This document shows, one piece after another, positions 15,360 to 23,472 of a stretch of DNA of 64,000 nucleotides. Both the position numbers and the translations under genes were made by a program. Each line of letters opens with the position of its first letter. Position 1 is the first letter of the stretch. The notes under the pieces were generated by a model. It was not told the DNA's origin and did not search any database. It was given only the letters and a program-made list of their open reading frames with translations. Source of the stretch: UBA668 sp041918155 (GTDB taxonomy: Bacteria > Actinomycetota > Acidimicrobiia > Acidimicrobiales > Ilumatobacteraceae); contig JAYRWH010000081.1 of assembly GCA_041918155.1 (NCBI GenBank), forward strand, positions 1 through 64,000, given 5' to 3'.

Positions 15360-17378
15360 ATGAAGCCCTTCATCAAGCGCGCTGTCGGTGTGCTGGCGGC
15401 GACCCTCGTGGTCGCCACTAGCGCCGGCCTCGCCAAAGCAGACACAGCCACGCTGAGTCCGACGACCGGTAAGGCCGCCATCACCGGCGGTGGTACGCGG
15501 GACGCGGCCCTCGACACGCTGTTCAACCTCACCCTCGCCCCGAGTGCTCACTGCACCAACAACGCGGCCAACGGCTACCAGGTCCGCAGCTACTTCATCG
15601 GTTCCGCAGTCTCGCTGGCGTCGGTGGACTTCACTGCCACTGGTCTGCCCTTGCCGGCTTCCGGTTCGGGAAGCGCCACGACGTTCGTGTCGGCCCTGCC
15701 GAACGCCACCGGTGCGGCCTTCGTGCTGAACCCGGGTACCTCGGCGCCATTCCTGGTGACCGGCGTCCCGCAGCTGTCGCTGTACCGCATGGTCAACAAG
15801 GCCAGCATCCCGGCGGGCACCTACCACATGGGCATCGCCTGCGTGGATGGGACCAACCACGTCGACGGCGCGAACTTCTGGGACACCACGGTGGTCATCG
15901 ACAACAACTCGACCACCAGCTTCACCTGGGGGTTGGCTCCCGGCTTCGCACCGACCGGTGCCACGCTGGCAGCCTCGGCTGGTGACGCCTCGGCGACGGT
16001 GACGGTCGTGATCCCGGCGGCGACGCCGCACATCACGAGTGCATCGATCGCCGGCTTCCCCAGCGTCATCAACCTTTCCGCTGGGCAGATCACCGCCGCT
16101 GCCGCTCCCGGCGGCCTGGTGCTGCCGGCGGTGACCGGCCTCAGCAACGGGACGACCTACAACCTGACCCTCACGGCCAGCAACGGCGTCAACCCTGACG
16201 AGACGGCCATCGCCAGCGTGACCCCCGCGTTCGCGACGCTCACCAATGTCACAGGCCTTGGCATCACCAACATCGGTGCGACCTCGGCGACAGTGTCGTG
16301 GACGGCTCCCGCCGCGAACGGTGGCGGCCAGGTCGCGACGGGCTACCTCGTGACGGTCACAGGTGCCGGCGCCCCGGCGCCGTTCACCGTGGCGACCACG
16401 TCGACATCGCTCAGCAGCCTGACCTCGAATGAGGCGTACACGGTGACGGTGACGGCGCAGTACAGCCAGGCCAACCCGGTTGCCGCGGCCCCGTCGACGG
16501 GCTTCACCACGACGTCGGCGACGATCATCCTTCAGGACATCTCGGTGAACCGTCCCAGCGGTCTGCTCGTCATGACGCAGCGTTGTGTCGCCAACCCGGT
16601 GCTCGATGGGAACGGCAACGTGACGACTCCCGGTGTTGGTCAGACGATCAACGGCCCGATCCCCGCCGAAGGTGTCCAGATCGGATTCCCGACCGGTATC
16701 CCGGCGACGGCTGCCACTTCGGTTGCGGCGCTTCTCGTCGGCCCTGGCGACAACGGTGTGGCTCCGATCGTGTCGAACACCCCGTTCGACCAGAACGGCG
16801 CGCTCGCTGATCCGACGTTCTCGGCTCCGGGTACGCTCGGGCTGCTGTCGGGTTACCCGTACCCGCAGAACGCTGACGGCACGCCGCACGCTCCGGCCTA
16901 CCCGACCCGTTGCACCATCAACCTGGGCAACGCCAAGCTGCTGACGACCGGCGCCAACGCCGGCCAGTACTTCGTCACCTCCGGTCAGATCGATCAGGTC
17001 ACGGTTGTCAACACCCAGGACACGGATCCGGGCTGGCATGTGACCGGCACGATCTCCAACTTCCAGAACACACTGCAGACCGGCGTCAACACGTCGTTCT
17101 CCGGTGACTACCTGGGTTGGACGCCGAAGGTCAGCTGGGTCACCCCGCCGCAGGCGGACGGGCTTGGTCTGAACTACACCATGGCCGCCACCGCCGGCAC
17201 GGGCACCACCCAGGGCATTGGTGGTGGTTTGTCCAATGGCGACACGCTGGCCACCTCGCCGCCAGGCCAGAGCCTGGGCATCGCCCAGCTCGATGCTCGC
17301 CTCAAGCTCCTCATCCCGACCCAGATCAAGAGTGGCACCTACCACGCCACGCTCACGTTCTCTGCCCTCAATGGGTAA
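15360..17378 (+). CDS. Secreted protein: Cys-paired domain (copy 3), FN3-like repeats, WxL-like C-terminus
   Basis: 672 residues. After a signal peptide (about 1-27) comes the domain shared with the 9508 and 10296 proteins (Cys near 64 and 160, MGIACV, NFWDTTVVI). Two fibronectin-III-like segments follow, about 198-300 and 300-390, the second with ATVSWTAPAANGGG. From about 395 the sequence is rich in Gly/Thr and ends in a WxL-like domain: DPGWHVTGTISNFQNT, then SGTYHATLTFSALNG. In Firmicutes, WxL domains bind peptidoglycan non-covalently. There is no membrane anchor. A strong terminator follows. The next gene encodes a WxL-interacting-type protein, which supports the call. Confidence 0.8.
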   Translation: MKPFIKRAVGVLAATLVVATSAGLAKADTATLSPTTGKAAITGGGTRDAALDTLFNLTLAPSAHCTNNAANGYQVRSYFIGSAVSLASVDFTATGLPLPASGSGSATTFVSALPNATGAAFVLNPGTSAPFLVTGVPQLSLYRMVNKASIPAGTYHMGIACVDGTNHVDGANFWDTTVVIDNNSTTSFTWGLAPGFAPTGATLAASAGDASATVTVVIPAATPHITSASIAGFPSVINLSAGQITAAAAPGGLVLPAVTGLSNGTTYNLTLTASNGVNPDETAIASVTPAFATLTNVTGLGITNIGATSATVSWTAPAANGGGQVATGYLVTVTGAGAPAPFTVATTSTSLSSLTSNEAYTVTVTAQYSQANPVAAAPSTGFTTTSATIILQDISVNRPSGLLVMTQRCVANPVLDGNGNVTTPGVGQTINGPIPAEGVQIGFPTGIPATAATSVAALLVGPGDNGVAPIVSNTPFDQNGALADPTFSAPGTLGLLSGYPYPQNADGTPHAPAYPTRCTINLGNAKLLTTGANAGQYFVTSGQIDQVTVVNTQDTDPGWHVTGTISNFQNTLQTGVNTSFSGDYLGWTPKVSWVTPPQADGLGLNYTMAATAGTGTTQGIGGGLSNGDTLATSPPGQSLGIAQLDARLKLLIPTQIKSGTYHATLTFSALNG

Positions 17379-17416
17379 CAGGGCCTGAGCATCAGCAAAC
17401 CTCATCCGTTCGGCGT

Positions 17417-17458
17417 CGGTGTGGGGGGCTCACGCCCCCCACACCGAGTCGTCGTTTT
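17417..17458 (+). terminator. Strong intrinsic terminator
   Basis: A perfect 13-base-pair stem (CGGTGTGGGGGGC at 17417-17429, GCCCCCCACACCG at 17434-17446) with a 4-base loop is followed by a T-rich tail ending TTTT at 17455-17458. It lies 38 bases after the WxL-like gene and only 26 bases before the next start codon, so it should partly separate expression of the secreted protein from its membrane-bound partners. Confidence 0.9.
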
Positions 17459-17483
17459 CCAACGTCACCGAAGGCCCAACCCC

Positions 17484-18578
17484 ATGAACCTCCGCTTCCA
17501 GCCGTTCCGAACATCCCTCGCGTTGCTGTTGCTCTGGGGGGTGACGATCACCGACCCCGTGCACGCTGAGGACACTGAACCGACAACGACCGTGCCCGCG
17601 CCAACAGGCGCTGCTCCGGGCACGACATCCGCGGATGTCACGGTCGAGAGCTTCTCCATCGGTCCCGGCGGATCGCTCGACCCGAGTCTGCCCGGCGACC
17701 GCACCAACTTCTCGTACGACGCCGCGCCCGGCACGATCATCCATGACTCGGCCATCGTGTACAACATCGGCAACGTGCCGCTGCCGTTCCACGTTTATGC
17801 CACCGACGGGTTCAACCAGGAAAACGGAACCTTTGACCTGCTGACTGGCGAGAAGGTCCCGGTCGATGTCGGCTCGTGGGTGAAATTCGATTCCCAGGAC
17901 CTCACGATCCCGCCGGGTCAGCAGGCCACGATTCCGATCACCATCACGGTGCCGGCGGACGCCGCCCCCGGCGATCACGTCGGCGGCGTGCTGGCATCGA
18001 GCCCGATCGAGGGCAGGAACGACACCGGTCAGATCGTCACGTTCGATCGCCGCGTCGGTGCCAAGCTCTACGTCCGGGTCACCGGCCGGGTGCATCCGGA
18101 GCTCGCGATCACCAAGCTCGACACGGGCTACTCCCACTCCGTCAACCCGCTCGGTGGCAGCGCGAAGGTGAGCTTCAGGATCGAGAACCGCGGTGACGTC
18201 CGCCTTGGCGGTGTGCCCGTGGTGACGATCTCCGGACCGTTCGGCTTGGGCGAAAAGAAGATCGCCTTGCCGGCCCTCGTCGACCTGCTGCCAGGCGGCT
18301 ATGCCGACCTCAGCGTGGAGTTCCACGATGTCGGCGCGTGGTTTCTCGACTCCACCGAGGTGAAGCTCACACCGGTCGGTACGAACGATCTCGGCACTGT
18401 GAAAGCGGTGAACGGGAGCGACGCGACGCTCGCTCCGCCGATCACAGTGCTGGTCCTTGCGCTGCTCGTCGGCTTGGCGCTCTGGCAGCGCGCTCGGCGT
18501 CGCCGACTCAGGACGGAGCAACAGCTCACCAGCACGCCCCTGCAGGAGAGCGACCTGGCGGAGTCGGTTGCCCCGTGA
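17484..18578 (+). CDS. WxL-interacting-type (DUF916-like) membrane-anchored protein
   Basis: 364 residues. A signal peptide is followed by an immunoglobulin-like domain with the order seen in DUF916 proteins: AAPGTIIHDSAIVYNIGN, then WVKFDSQDLTIPPGQQ and APGDHVGGVLAS. A second beta-sandwich (about 205-300) contains VSFRIENRGDVRLGG. One helix near 318-338 and the basic tail RARRRRLR anchor it. In Firmicutes such proteins pair with WxL proteins to bridge membrane and wall. Here the WxL-like protein is the previous gene. GTGA overlap joins it to the next gene. Start ATG 17484 follows a weak ribosome site (GAAGG). Confidence 0.8.
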   Translation: MNLRFQPFRTSLALLLLWGVTITDPVHAEDTEPTTTVPAPTGAAPGTTSADVTVESFSIGPGGSLDPSLPGDRTNFSYDAAPGTIIHDSAIVYNIGNVPLPFHVYATDGFNQENGTFDLLTGEKVPVDVGSWVKFDSQDLTIPPGQQATIPITITVPADAAPGDHVGGVLASSPIEGRNDTGQIVTFDRRVGAKLYVRVTGRVHPELAITKLDTGYSHSVNPLGGSAKVSFRIENRGDVRLGGVPVVTISGPFGLGEKKIALPALVDLLPGGYADLSVEFHDVGAWFLDSTEVKLTPVGTNDLGTVKAVNGSDATLAPPITVLVLALLVGLALWQRARRRRLRTEQQLTSTPLQESDLAESVAP

Positions 18579-19624
18579 AGCGCACGCTGGCTGCACTCGG
18601 TGTCGTCCTCGCACTGACCGGGGTGATCCCCTTCGCGTCGGTCAGTGCCGAGGACACGCCCGCCCCACCCTCGACGCTGCTGCCGCTCGACGCGCCGAGC
18701 GGCCCGTCGGACTCGATTGCGGTGGGGGATACGCCGGGCGAGCCGACCGTGAGCGGTCCGAAGGTCACGGTGACGCCGAGCGTCGTGAACCCCGGCGAGC
18801 GGGCGCTGATCACGATCACCGGCTTCAAGGCGCACCTCGTCACGATCTCGGTCTGTGGCAACGAGGCCCGCCGCGGATCGGCCGACTGCAACATGACGCA
18901 GAGCCAGGGCATGGGTCTGACCGCGGGCCACCCCAGCGGTATCCAGTTGATCATCAACGCACCGGTGCCCACCTGCCCGTGCATCATCCGGGTCACAGCG
19001 GACGGCAATGACGAAGTCGCAGCTGCCCCGATCACCATCACGGGTCACCCGGTCGGACCGATCATCGACCCCCCAGTGTTCGGCGATCTGATCGCAGTGA
19101 ACATCGAGGCCGCCGAAGCACCGCGGAGCTTCTGGGGCTTCTTCCGAGCTGACCTCGGTGGGTCGACCTCGTTTGACGTGACGGTGTCGGTGAAGAACTT
19201 GACCACCACCACGATGCACAGCCTCAAGGTGTTCGCGGCGGTGGGCCGCGACGAGAGCGACTACATGGGCGACATCACCTTCCGTGTGCCAGGTGATCTG
19301 CCCCCGGGCCAGACTTGGCGGCAAACGGTTCGGGCGGTGGTCGAGGCGCCTGCGTACGGCAGCCTGAAGTGGCGCGCCACGGTGTCCGGCGCGGGACCGA
19401 CGGTGACCGCGTACGACACCGTCGAGCACAAGCCCGTGCTGTTGATGATCGGGTGCCTCGCCGCAATCATGGGCTTGTTCACCGTGATCATCCGGGTTCG
19501 GGTGAGACGCCACATCCGCATCGAGCAGCGCCGACTCGGTGAGACCACTGATCTCTTCGTTCGGCCGACGGTTGTGAAGCGGCCCGATGCCGGATGGTCA
19601 ACAGTGGCTATTCCGCCGGTGTAG
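18575..19624 (+). CDS. Membrane-anchored Ig-like surface protein, partner of the preceding gene
   Basis: 349 residues, GTG start overlapping the previous stop (GTGA). Signal peptide about 1-25 (ending SVSAED). Two beta-sandwich-like domains are seen, about 55-150 (VTPSVVNPGERALITITGF, with several cysteines: VCGNEA, DCNMT, PTCPCIIRV) and about 160-285. One helix near 288-308 and a basic tail of about 40 residues follow. The layout resembles the preceding DUF916-like protein, but the sequence is different and I do not recognise the family. It is likely translated together with that protein and may be part of the same surface complex. Confidence 0.65.
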   Translation: MKRTLAALGVVLALTGVIPFASVSAEDTPAPPSTLLPLDAPSGPSDSIAVGDTPGEPTVSGPKVTVTPSVVNPGERALITITGFKAHLVTISVCGNEARRGSADCNMTQSQGMGLTAGHPSGIQLIINAPVPTCPCIIRVTADGNDEVAAAPITITGHPVGPIIDPPVFGDLIAVNIEAAEAPRSFWGFFRADLGGSTSFDVTVSVKNLTTTTMHSLKVFAAVGRDESDYMGDITFRVPGDLPPGQTWRQTVRAVVEAPAYGSLKWRATVSGAGPTVTAYDTVEHKPVLLMIGCLAAIMGLFTVIIRVRVRRHIRIEQRRLGETTDLFVRPTVVKRPDAGWSTVAIPPV

Positions 19625-19662
19625 AACTTCCACCGGAACCAGTTCGACCTTGGGAGGGGTTC

Positions 19663-20256
19663 ATGCACACCGCAACAGCCGACGCGCCGCCGGGCGCGTT
19701 GCCGCGCAAGATCCAGATCGTTCCACTCATCGGGCTGCCCTTCGTGGCGGTGCTGATGGGACTGGTGGTCTACGCGATCGCCACCGACAGCTGGTGGTTG
19801 CTGTTCCTCTGCCACGTCGGCGGTGGCGGGCTGTGGACCGCGATCGACCTGTTCGTCGGCCTCGCGCTCGGCCCGATCATCGGCACGTTGTCGATGCCGG
19901 GGCGCGCGGAGTTCTCGGCGAAGTTCATGCCGAAGATGGTCATCATCATGCCGACCGTGGTGACGATGACGCTGGCCACCGGCCTGCAGATCGCGATGAA
20001 CCTCGGGCGGCTCGAACCAGGCGCCAAGGCCCACGGCTGGCTCGTCGCGTCGATGATCGTCGTCGCCATCATGGCCACGATCGCACTCGGCGTCCTCGAG
20101 CCGGCGAACATCACCGTGCTCTGGCAGATGCGCAAAGAGCAGCCGAACCCGGAAATCATCGAGCGGATGATGAAGCGGTTCGTCTACACGGCGGGCATCA
20201 CCGGCGTGATGCAGATCGCGACGCTGATCATCATGACGAAGGTGAGGATGCTGTGA
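19663..20256 (+). CDS. Small polytopic membrane protein
   Basis: 197 residues with a start at ATG 19663, supported by GGGAGGGG just upstream; an in-frame ATG at 19594 lies inside the previous gene. Four to five membrane helices are visible. Motifs include CHVGGGGLWTAIDLF in the second helix region and PTVVTMTLATGLQIAMN. The arrangement is reminiscent of predicted integral membrane families such as DUF2269, but I am not sure. It overlaps the next membrane gene by four bases (GTGA), so the two are probably a pair. Confidence 0.6.
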   Translation: MHTATADAPPGALPRKIQIVPLIGLPFVAVLMGLVVYAIATDSWWLLFLCHVGGGGLWTAIDLFVGLALGPIIGTLSMPGRAEFSAKFMPKMVIIMPTVVTMTLATGLQIAMNLGRLEPGAKAHGWLVASMIVVAIMATIALGVLEPANITVLWQMRKEQPNPEIIERMMKRFVYTAGITGVMQIATLIIMTKVRML

Positions 20257-20660
20257 ACAAGCCGTTCCCCAAGGCAGTCGAGGTCGTCACCCTGTCCCTC
20301 GCGTGCGTGGTCATCGGTGGCGTGTGGCTCGGCTCGCACGTCAGCACCACGACGCGCCCGTCGCTCGGTGTGCCCACGGGTCTGCTGATCGCCAGCGGCG
20401 CGTTCTTCCTCGCCGGCATGGTCATGATCTCCCGGGTGCCGGGCTTCGCCTGGAGTTCGTGGGTGACGGTGGGCAAGTGGACTCTTCTCGCCTACGTCAT
20501 CGAGAGCGGGATGATCCTGTATGCGTTCGTGCACAATCATGTGCGCGGCTCCACCCTCGGCGTGGTGATCGGGCTGACGGCGATGTTCGCCATCGACGTG
20601 CCGTTCCTCGTCGCCACCACCGTGGCACGCTACGACACCCCCGCCGTCGTTCGCGAGTGA
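20253..20660 (+). CDS. Small polytopic membrane protein, partner of the preceding gene
   Basis: 135 residues, GTG start overlapping the previous stop. About four membrane helices: VVTLSLACVVIGGVWLG, LLIASGAFFLAGMVMI, WTLLAYVIESGMILYAF and VIGLTAMFAIDVPFLVA. No catalytic motif is visible. The conserved acidic residues inside helices (E and D) could matter for function. Unrecognised family; probably forms a complex with the product of 19663. Confidence 0.6.
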   Translation: MNKPFPKAVEVVTLSLACVVIGGVWLGSHVSTTTRPSLGVPTGLLIASGAFFLAGMVMISRVPGFAWSSWVTVGKWTLLAYVIESGMILYAFVHNHVRGSTLGVVIGLTAMFAIDVPFLVATTVARYDTPAVVRE

Positions 20661-20695
20661 CACGGCGTCGGCCCGAGTGACACGGTCGGTGGGGG

Positions 20696-22162
20696 TCAGG
20701 TGCCACAGAACGTGACGTAACGACCGAAGTCGGCGGGAGCGGGGAGGGCGTACTCCTCCAACCCCGGCCGCTCGTCGTACGGGTGCGAGACGACGTCGAC
20801 GAGGCGCTCGAACGGCACGAGGTCGCCCGCGGTGGCCGCGGTGAGTGCGGCTTCGACGAGGTGGTTACGCGGCACGTACACCGGGTTCGCCCGATCCATC
20901 TCGGCAGCGACTGCTGCCGCGTCGCGCCCCTCGGTCGCGAGCCGCGCCAGCCAGCGCGCGGCCCAGGCGTGCAGCCCGGCCGGCACGTTGCCGCCACGCG
21001 CCACCGCCGACAATGACCGCATCGTGCCTGTGTAGTCGCACCGCTCGGCCGCCATCGCCGCGAGCAGGTCGTCGAACAGGGCGCGGTCGCCGTCGGCCAG
21101 CGTCGAGAGACCTAGCTTGGCGCGCATGCCGGCCTCCCAGTGGTGGTCGTAGCGGTTGCCGTAAGTGTGCAGCCGCTCGGTGACGGCGGCGACCGCGGCC
21201 TCGTCATCCGCGTCGACGAGGGGCAGCAGCGCTTCGGCCAGGCGGGCCAGGTTCCACAGGCCGATGCGTACCTGGTTACCGAACGCGTAGCGGCCCTGGT
21301 GGTCGATCGAGCTGAACACCGTGGCGGGATGGTACGTGTCGACGAACGCGCACGGGCCGTAGTCGATCGTCTCGCCGCTGATCGTCATGTTGTCGGTGTT
21401 CATCACCCCGTGCACGAAGCCCACGAGCATCCAGCAGGCGATGAGCGCGGCCTGTGACTCGATCACGCCGTCGAGCAGGGCAAGGGCCGGCCGCTCGGCC
21501 TCGGCTGCCGCGGGGTAGTGGCGAGCGATGGCGTGGTCGGTGAGGCGGTGCAGCAGTGCGAGATCGCTCTGTGCCGACGCGTACTGGAACGTCCCGACGC
21601 GCAGGTGGCTCGCGGCGACGCGAGTGAGCACCGCGCCCGGCAACATCACGTCACGGGCGATGTGCTCGCCGGTGGCGACGACGGCGAGGGCCCGCGTCGT
21701 GGGGATGCCGAGCGCGTGCATCGCCTCGCCGATGACGTACTCGCGCAGCATCGGGCCGACCGCGGCCTTGCCGTCGCCGCCGCGGGCGAAGGGGGTGCGG
21801 CCGGAACCCTTCATGTGCAGGTCGCGACGACAGCCGTGCACGTCGTGCACCTCGCCGAGCAGCAGTGCGCGCCCATCACCGAGCCGAGGTGAGTAGCCCC
21901 CGAACTGGTGGCCGGCGTAGGCCTGGGCGACACCGGCGGCACCGGCGGGCAGCTCGTTGCCGGCCAACATCGCGACAGCGGTGGGCGACCGCAGCGCGGC
22001 TGGGTCGAGGGCCAACTCGACCGCAAGCGCGTCGTTCAGCACGAGCAGGCGCGGGTCGGGTACCTGCGCCGCCCGCCACGGCTCGAACAGGCCGGCAAGA
22101 TCGCGCACGAACGTGTTGTCGAAACCGAACACTGCTTGATCGGCAACCTTCACGCGGTCCAC
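20696..22162 (-). CDS. selO: Protein adenylyltransferase SelO
   Basis: 488 residues, the usual length for SelO (YdiU/UPF0061). SelO has a pseudokinase fold and transfers AMP from ATP to protein hydroxyl groups. The N-terminus has FDNTFVRDL; AYAGHQFGGYSPRLGDGRALLLGE is the hallmark block (given here as family signature, with HMKGSGRTPF next). GVMNTDNMTISGETIDYGPC carries the catalytic-loop Asn and metal-binding Asp. It ends YVTFCGT, with cysteine where some homologues have a selenocysteine motif. It is divergent from arsR across 83 bases. Confidence 0.96.
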   Translation of the reverse strand: MDRVKVADQAVFGFDNTFVRDLAGLFEPWRAAQVPDPRLLVLNDALAVELALDPAALRSPTAVAMLAGNELPAGAAGVAQAYAGHQFGGYSPRLGDGRALLLGEVHDVHGCRRDLHMKGSGRTPFARGGDGKAAVGPMLREYVIGEAMHALGIPTTRALAVVATGEHIARDVMLPGAVLTRVAASHLRVGTFQYASAQSDLALLHRLTDHAIARHYPAAAEAERPALALLDGVIESQAALIACWMLVGFVHGVMNTDNMTISGETIDYGPCAFVDTYHPATVFSSIDHQGRYAFGNQVRIGLWNLARLAEALLPLVDADDEAAVAAVTERLHTYGNRYDHHWEAGMRAKLGLSTLADGDRALFDDLLAAMAAERCDYTGTMRSLSAVARGGNVPAGLHAWAARWLARLATEGRDAAAVAAEMDRANPVYVPRNHLVEAALTAATAGDLVPFERLVDVVSHPYDERPGLEEYALPAPADFGRYVTFCGT

Positions 22163-22203
22163 GACAACAGGCTACGGCGCTCTGCTGTCGGTCGTCCAGG
22201 ACT

Positions 22204-22240
22204 CACCAATAACGGCTGCTGTCAACTACAACGGTTGGTG
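22204..22240 (+). promoter_or_regulatory. Candidate ArsR operator between selO and arsR
   Basis: CACCAA at 22204-22209 is mirrored by TTGGTG at 22235-22240, enclosing two direct copies of AACGG. TTGGTG ends five bases before the arsR GTG, where an autorepressor would block transcription. The AT content is higher than the flanks. It is not the classical ArsR operator, so assignment is inference from position and symmetry. Confidence 0.35.
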
Positions 22241-22245
22241 CTATC

Positions 22246-22572
22246 GTGAGCGACGTGCGCAACGCCACCAACCCCTCTGCCGCCGCTCGCGAGCTCGTGC
22301 CGGTGATGAAGGCGTTGTCCGACGAGAACCGGTTGGCGATCCTGCTCACCCTGGTGAGTGGCCCGCACAATGTGGTCGAGATGTGCGAGTCGCTTGGCCT
22401 CGGGCAGACGCTCGTCAGCCACCACCTCAAGGCGCTGCGCGAGACGGGGCTGGTCAGCGCCACTCCGGTCGGCCGCAGCAATGTCTACGAACTGTGTTGC
22501 GGCGCCGTCGCCGAACCCGTTCGCAACCTGGCCGCTCTGGCCGGGCTGTCCGTCACCCCCGTTCTCGCCTGA
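22246..22572 (+). CDS. arsR: ArsR-family transcriptional regulator
   Basis: 108 residues, winged helix-turn-helix. MKALSDENRLAILLTLV and SHHLKALRETGLVSATPVG are the ArsR/SmtB core helices and the start of the wing. Cysteines at VVEMCESLG in the DNA-binding region and ELCCGAV near the C-terminus could sense As(III). It starts at GTG 22246 with little or no leader. The arsM gene follows after 14 bases, so the pair is probably an arsenic-inducible operon controlled by this repressor. Confidence 0.9.
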   Translation: MSDVRNATNPSAAARELVPVMKALSDENRLAILLTLVSGPHNVVEMCESLGLGQTLVSHHLKALRETGLVSATPVGRSNVYELCCGAVAEPVRNLAALAGLSVTPVLA

Positions 22573-22586
22573 CACAGGAGCCTGCA

Positions 22587-23423
22587 ATGACCGTTCACGA
22601 AACCGGCCACGACGCCGACTTGATCCGCACCGCTGTCCGCGAGCGCTACGCCGCGGCCGCCAACACCGTTCAGGCCCCCAGCTGTTGCGGGGGTGGCCCG
22701 GCGGTATCTGTTGATGCCAAGTTCGGCGCGGTGATGTACGACGTGGAGCAGACCGGGCAGCTGCCGGCAGCGGCGGTACTCGCGTCGCTCGGATGCGGCA
22801 ACCCCACCGCGCTGGCCACGCTCGAACCGGGCCAGGTGGTGCTCGACCTTGGCTCTGGCGGTGGCATCGACGTGTTCCTGTCGGCCCGTCGCGTCGGCCC
22901 CACGGGCAAGGTGTACGGGCTCGACATGACGCCCGAGATGCTCGATCTCGCCCGTCGCAACCAGGCCGAGGCGGGCGTCGAGAACGCCGAGTTCCTGCTC
23001 GGCACGATCGAGCACATCCCACTGCCCGACCAGTCCGTCGATGTGATCATCTCCAACTGTGTGATCAACCTCTCCGCCGACAAGGACCTGGTGCTTGCCG
23101 AGGCCTTCCGCGTGTTACGGCCCGGCGGGCTGTTCGCCGTGTCCGACGTGGTGCTGAAGCGTCCGCTCTCGCCGCAACTCTCCCAGGTGATGGGCCTCTG
23201 GACCGGGTGCGTCGCCGGCGCCCTGCTCGAGACTGATTACACGACCAAGCTCACTGCCGCCGGCTTCCACGATGCCGAGGTGCAGATCACCCATGTGCAC
23301 GAACGGGCCGACCTCGCCCGGATGGCAGAAGGTCTCGAGATGCCTGCCGGCCTCGACCCGCAGGCGGCGCTCGACGAGGCAGACGGCGCCATCGCCAACG
23401 CGTTCATCCGCGCCCGTCGCTGA
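22587..23423 (+). CDS. arsM: Arsenite S-adenosylmethionine methyltransferase ArsM
   Basis: 278 residues. Class I methyltransferase with the SAM motif VLDLGSGGGIDVFLSARRVG near residue 88. The arsenic-binding cysteines of the family are in place: SCCGGG near 32, SLGCGNP near 70, SNCVINL near 154 and WTGCVAG near 206. It methylates As(III) stepwise to volatile or less toxic forms. The start ATG 22587 has a clear ribosome site (ACAGGAG). Co-transcribed with arsR. Confidence 0.95.
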   Translation: MTVHETGHDADLIRTAVRERYAAAANTVQAPSCCGGGPAVSVDAKFGAVMYDVEQTGQLPAAAVLASLGCGNPTALATLEPGQVVLDLGSGGGIDVFLSARRVGPTGKVYGLDMTPEMLDLARRNQAEAGVENAEFLLGTIEHIPLPDQSVDVIISNCVINLSADKDLVLAEAFRVLRPGGLFAVSDVVLKRPLSPQLSQVMGLWTGCVAGALLETDYTTKLTAAGFHDAEVQITHVHERADLARMAEGLEMPAGLDPQAALDEADGAIANAFIRARR

Positions 23424-23472
23424 CGGCGGCCGATTCCGTGGCGCGGGTGAAGTCGCCGTAGCGTCGGGGGCG

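Noticed and set aside
15309..17405. Long open frame on the - strand across the WxL-like gene
   Set aside because: It is antisense to a gene with signal peptide and clear domains, is rich in Arg and Gly and has no recognisable motif, as expected from high-GC third-position bias.
20696..20710. Possible selenocysteine at the SelO C-terminus
   Set aside because: The end reads TFCGT and stops at TGA without a plausible coding extension or SECIS-like hairpin.
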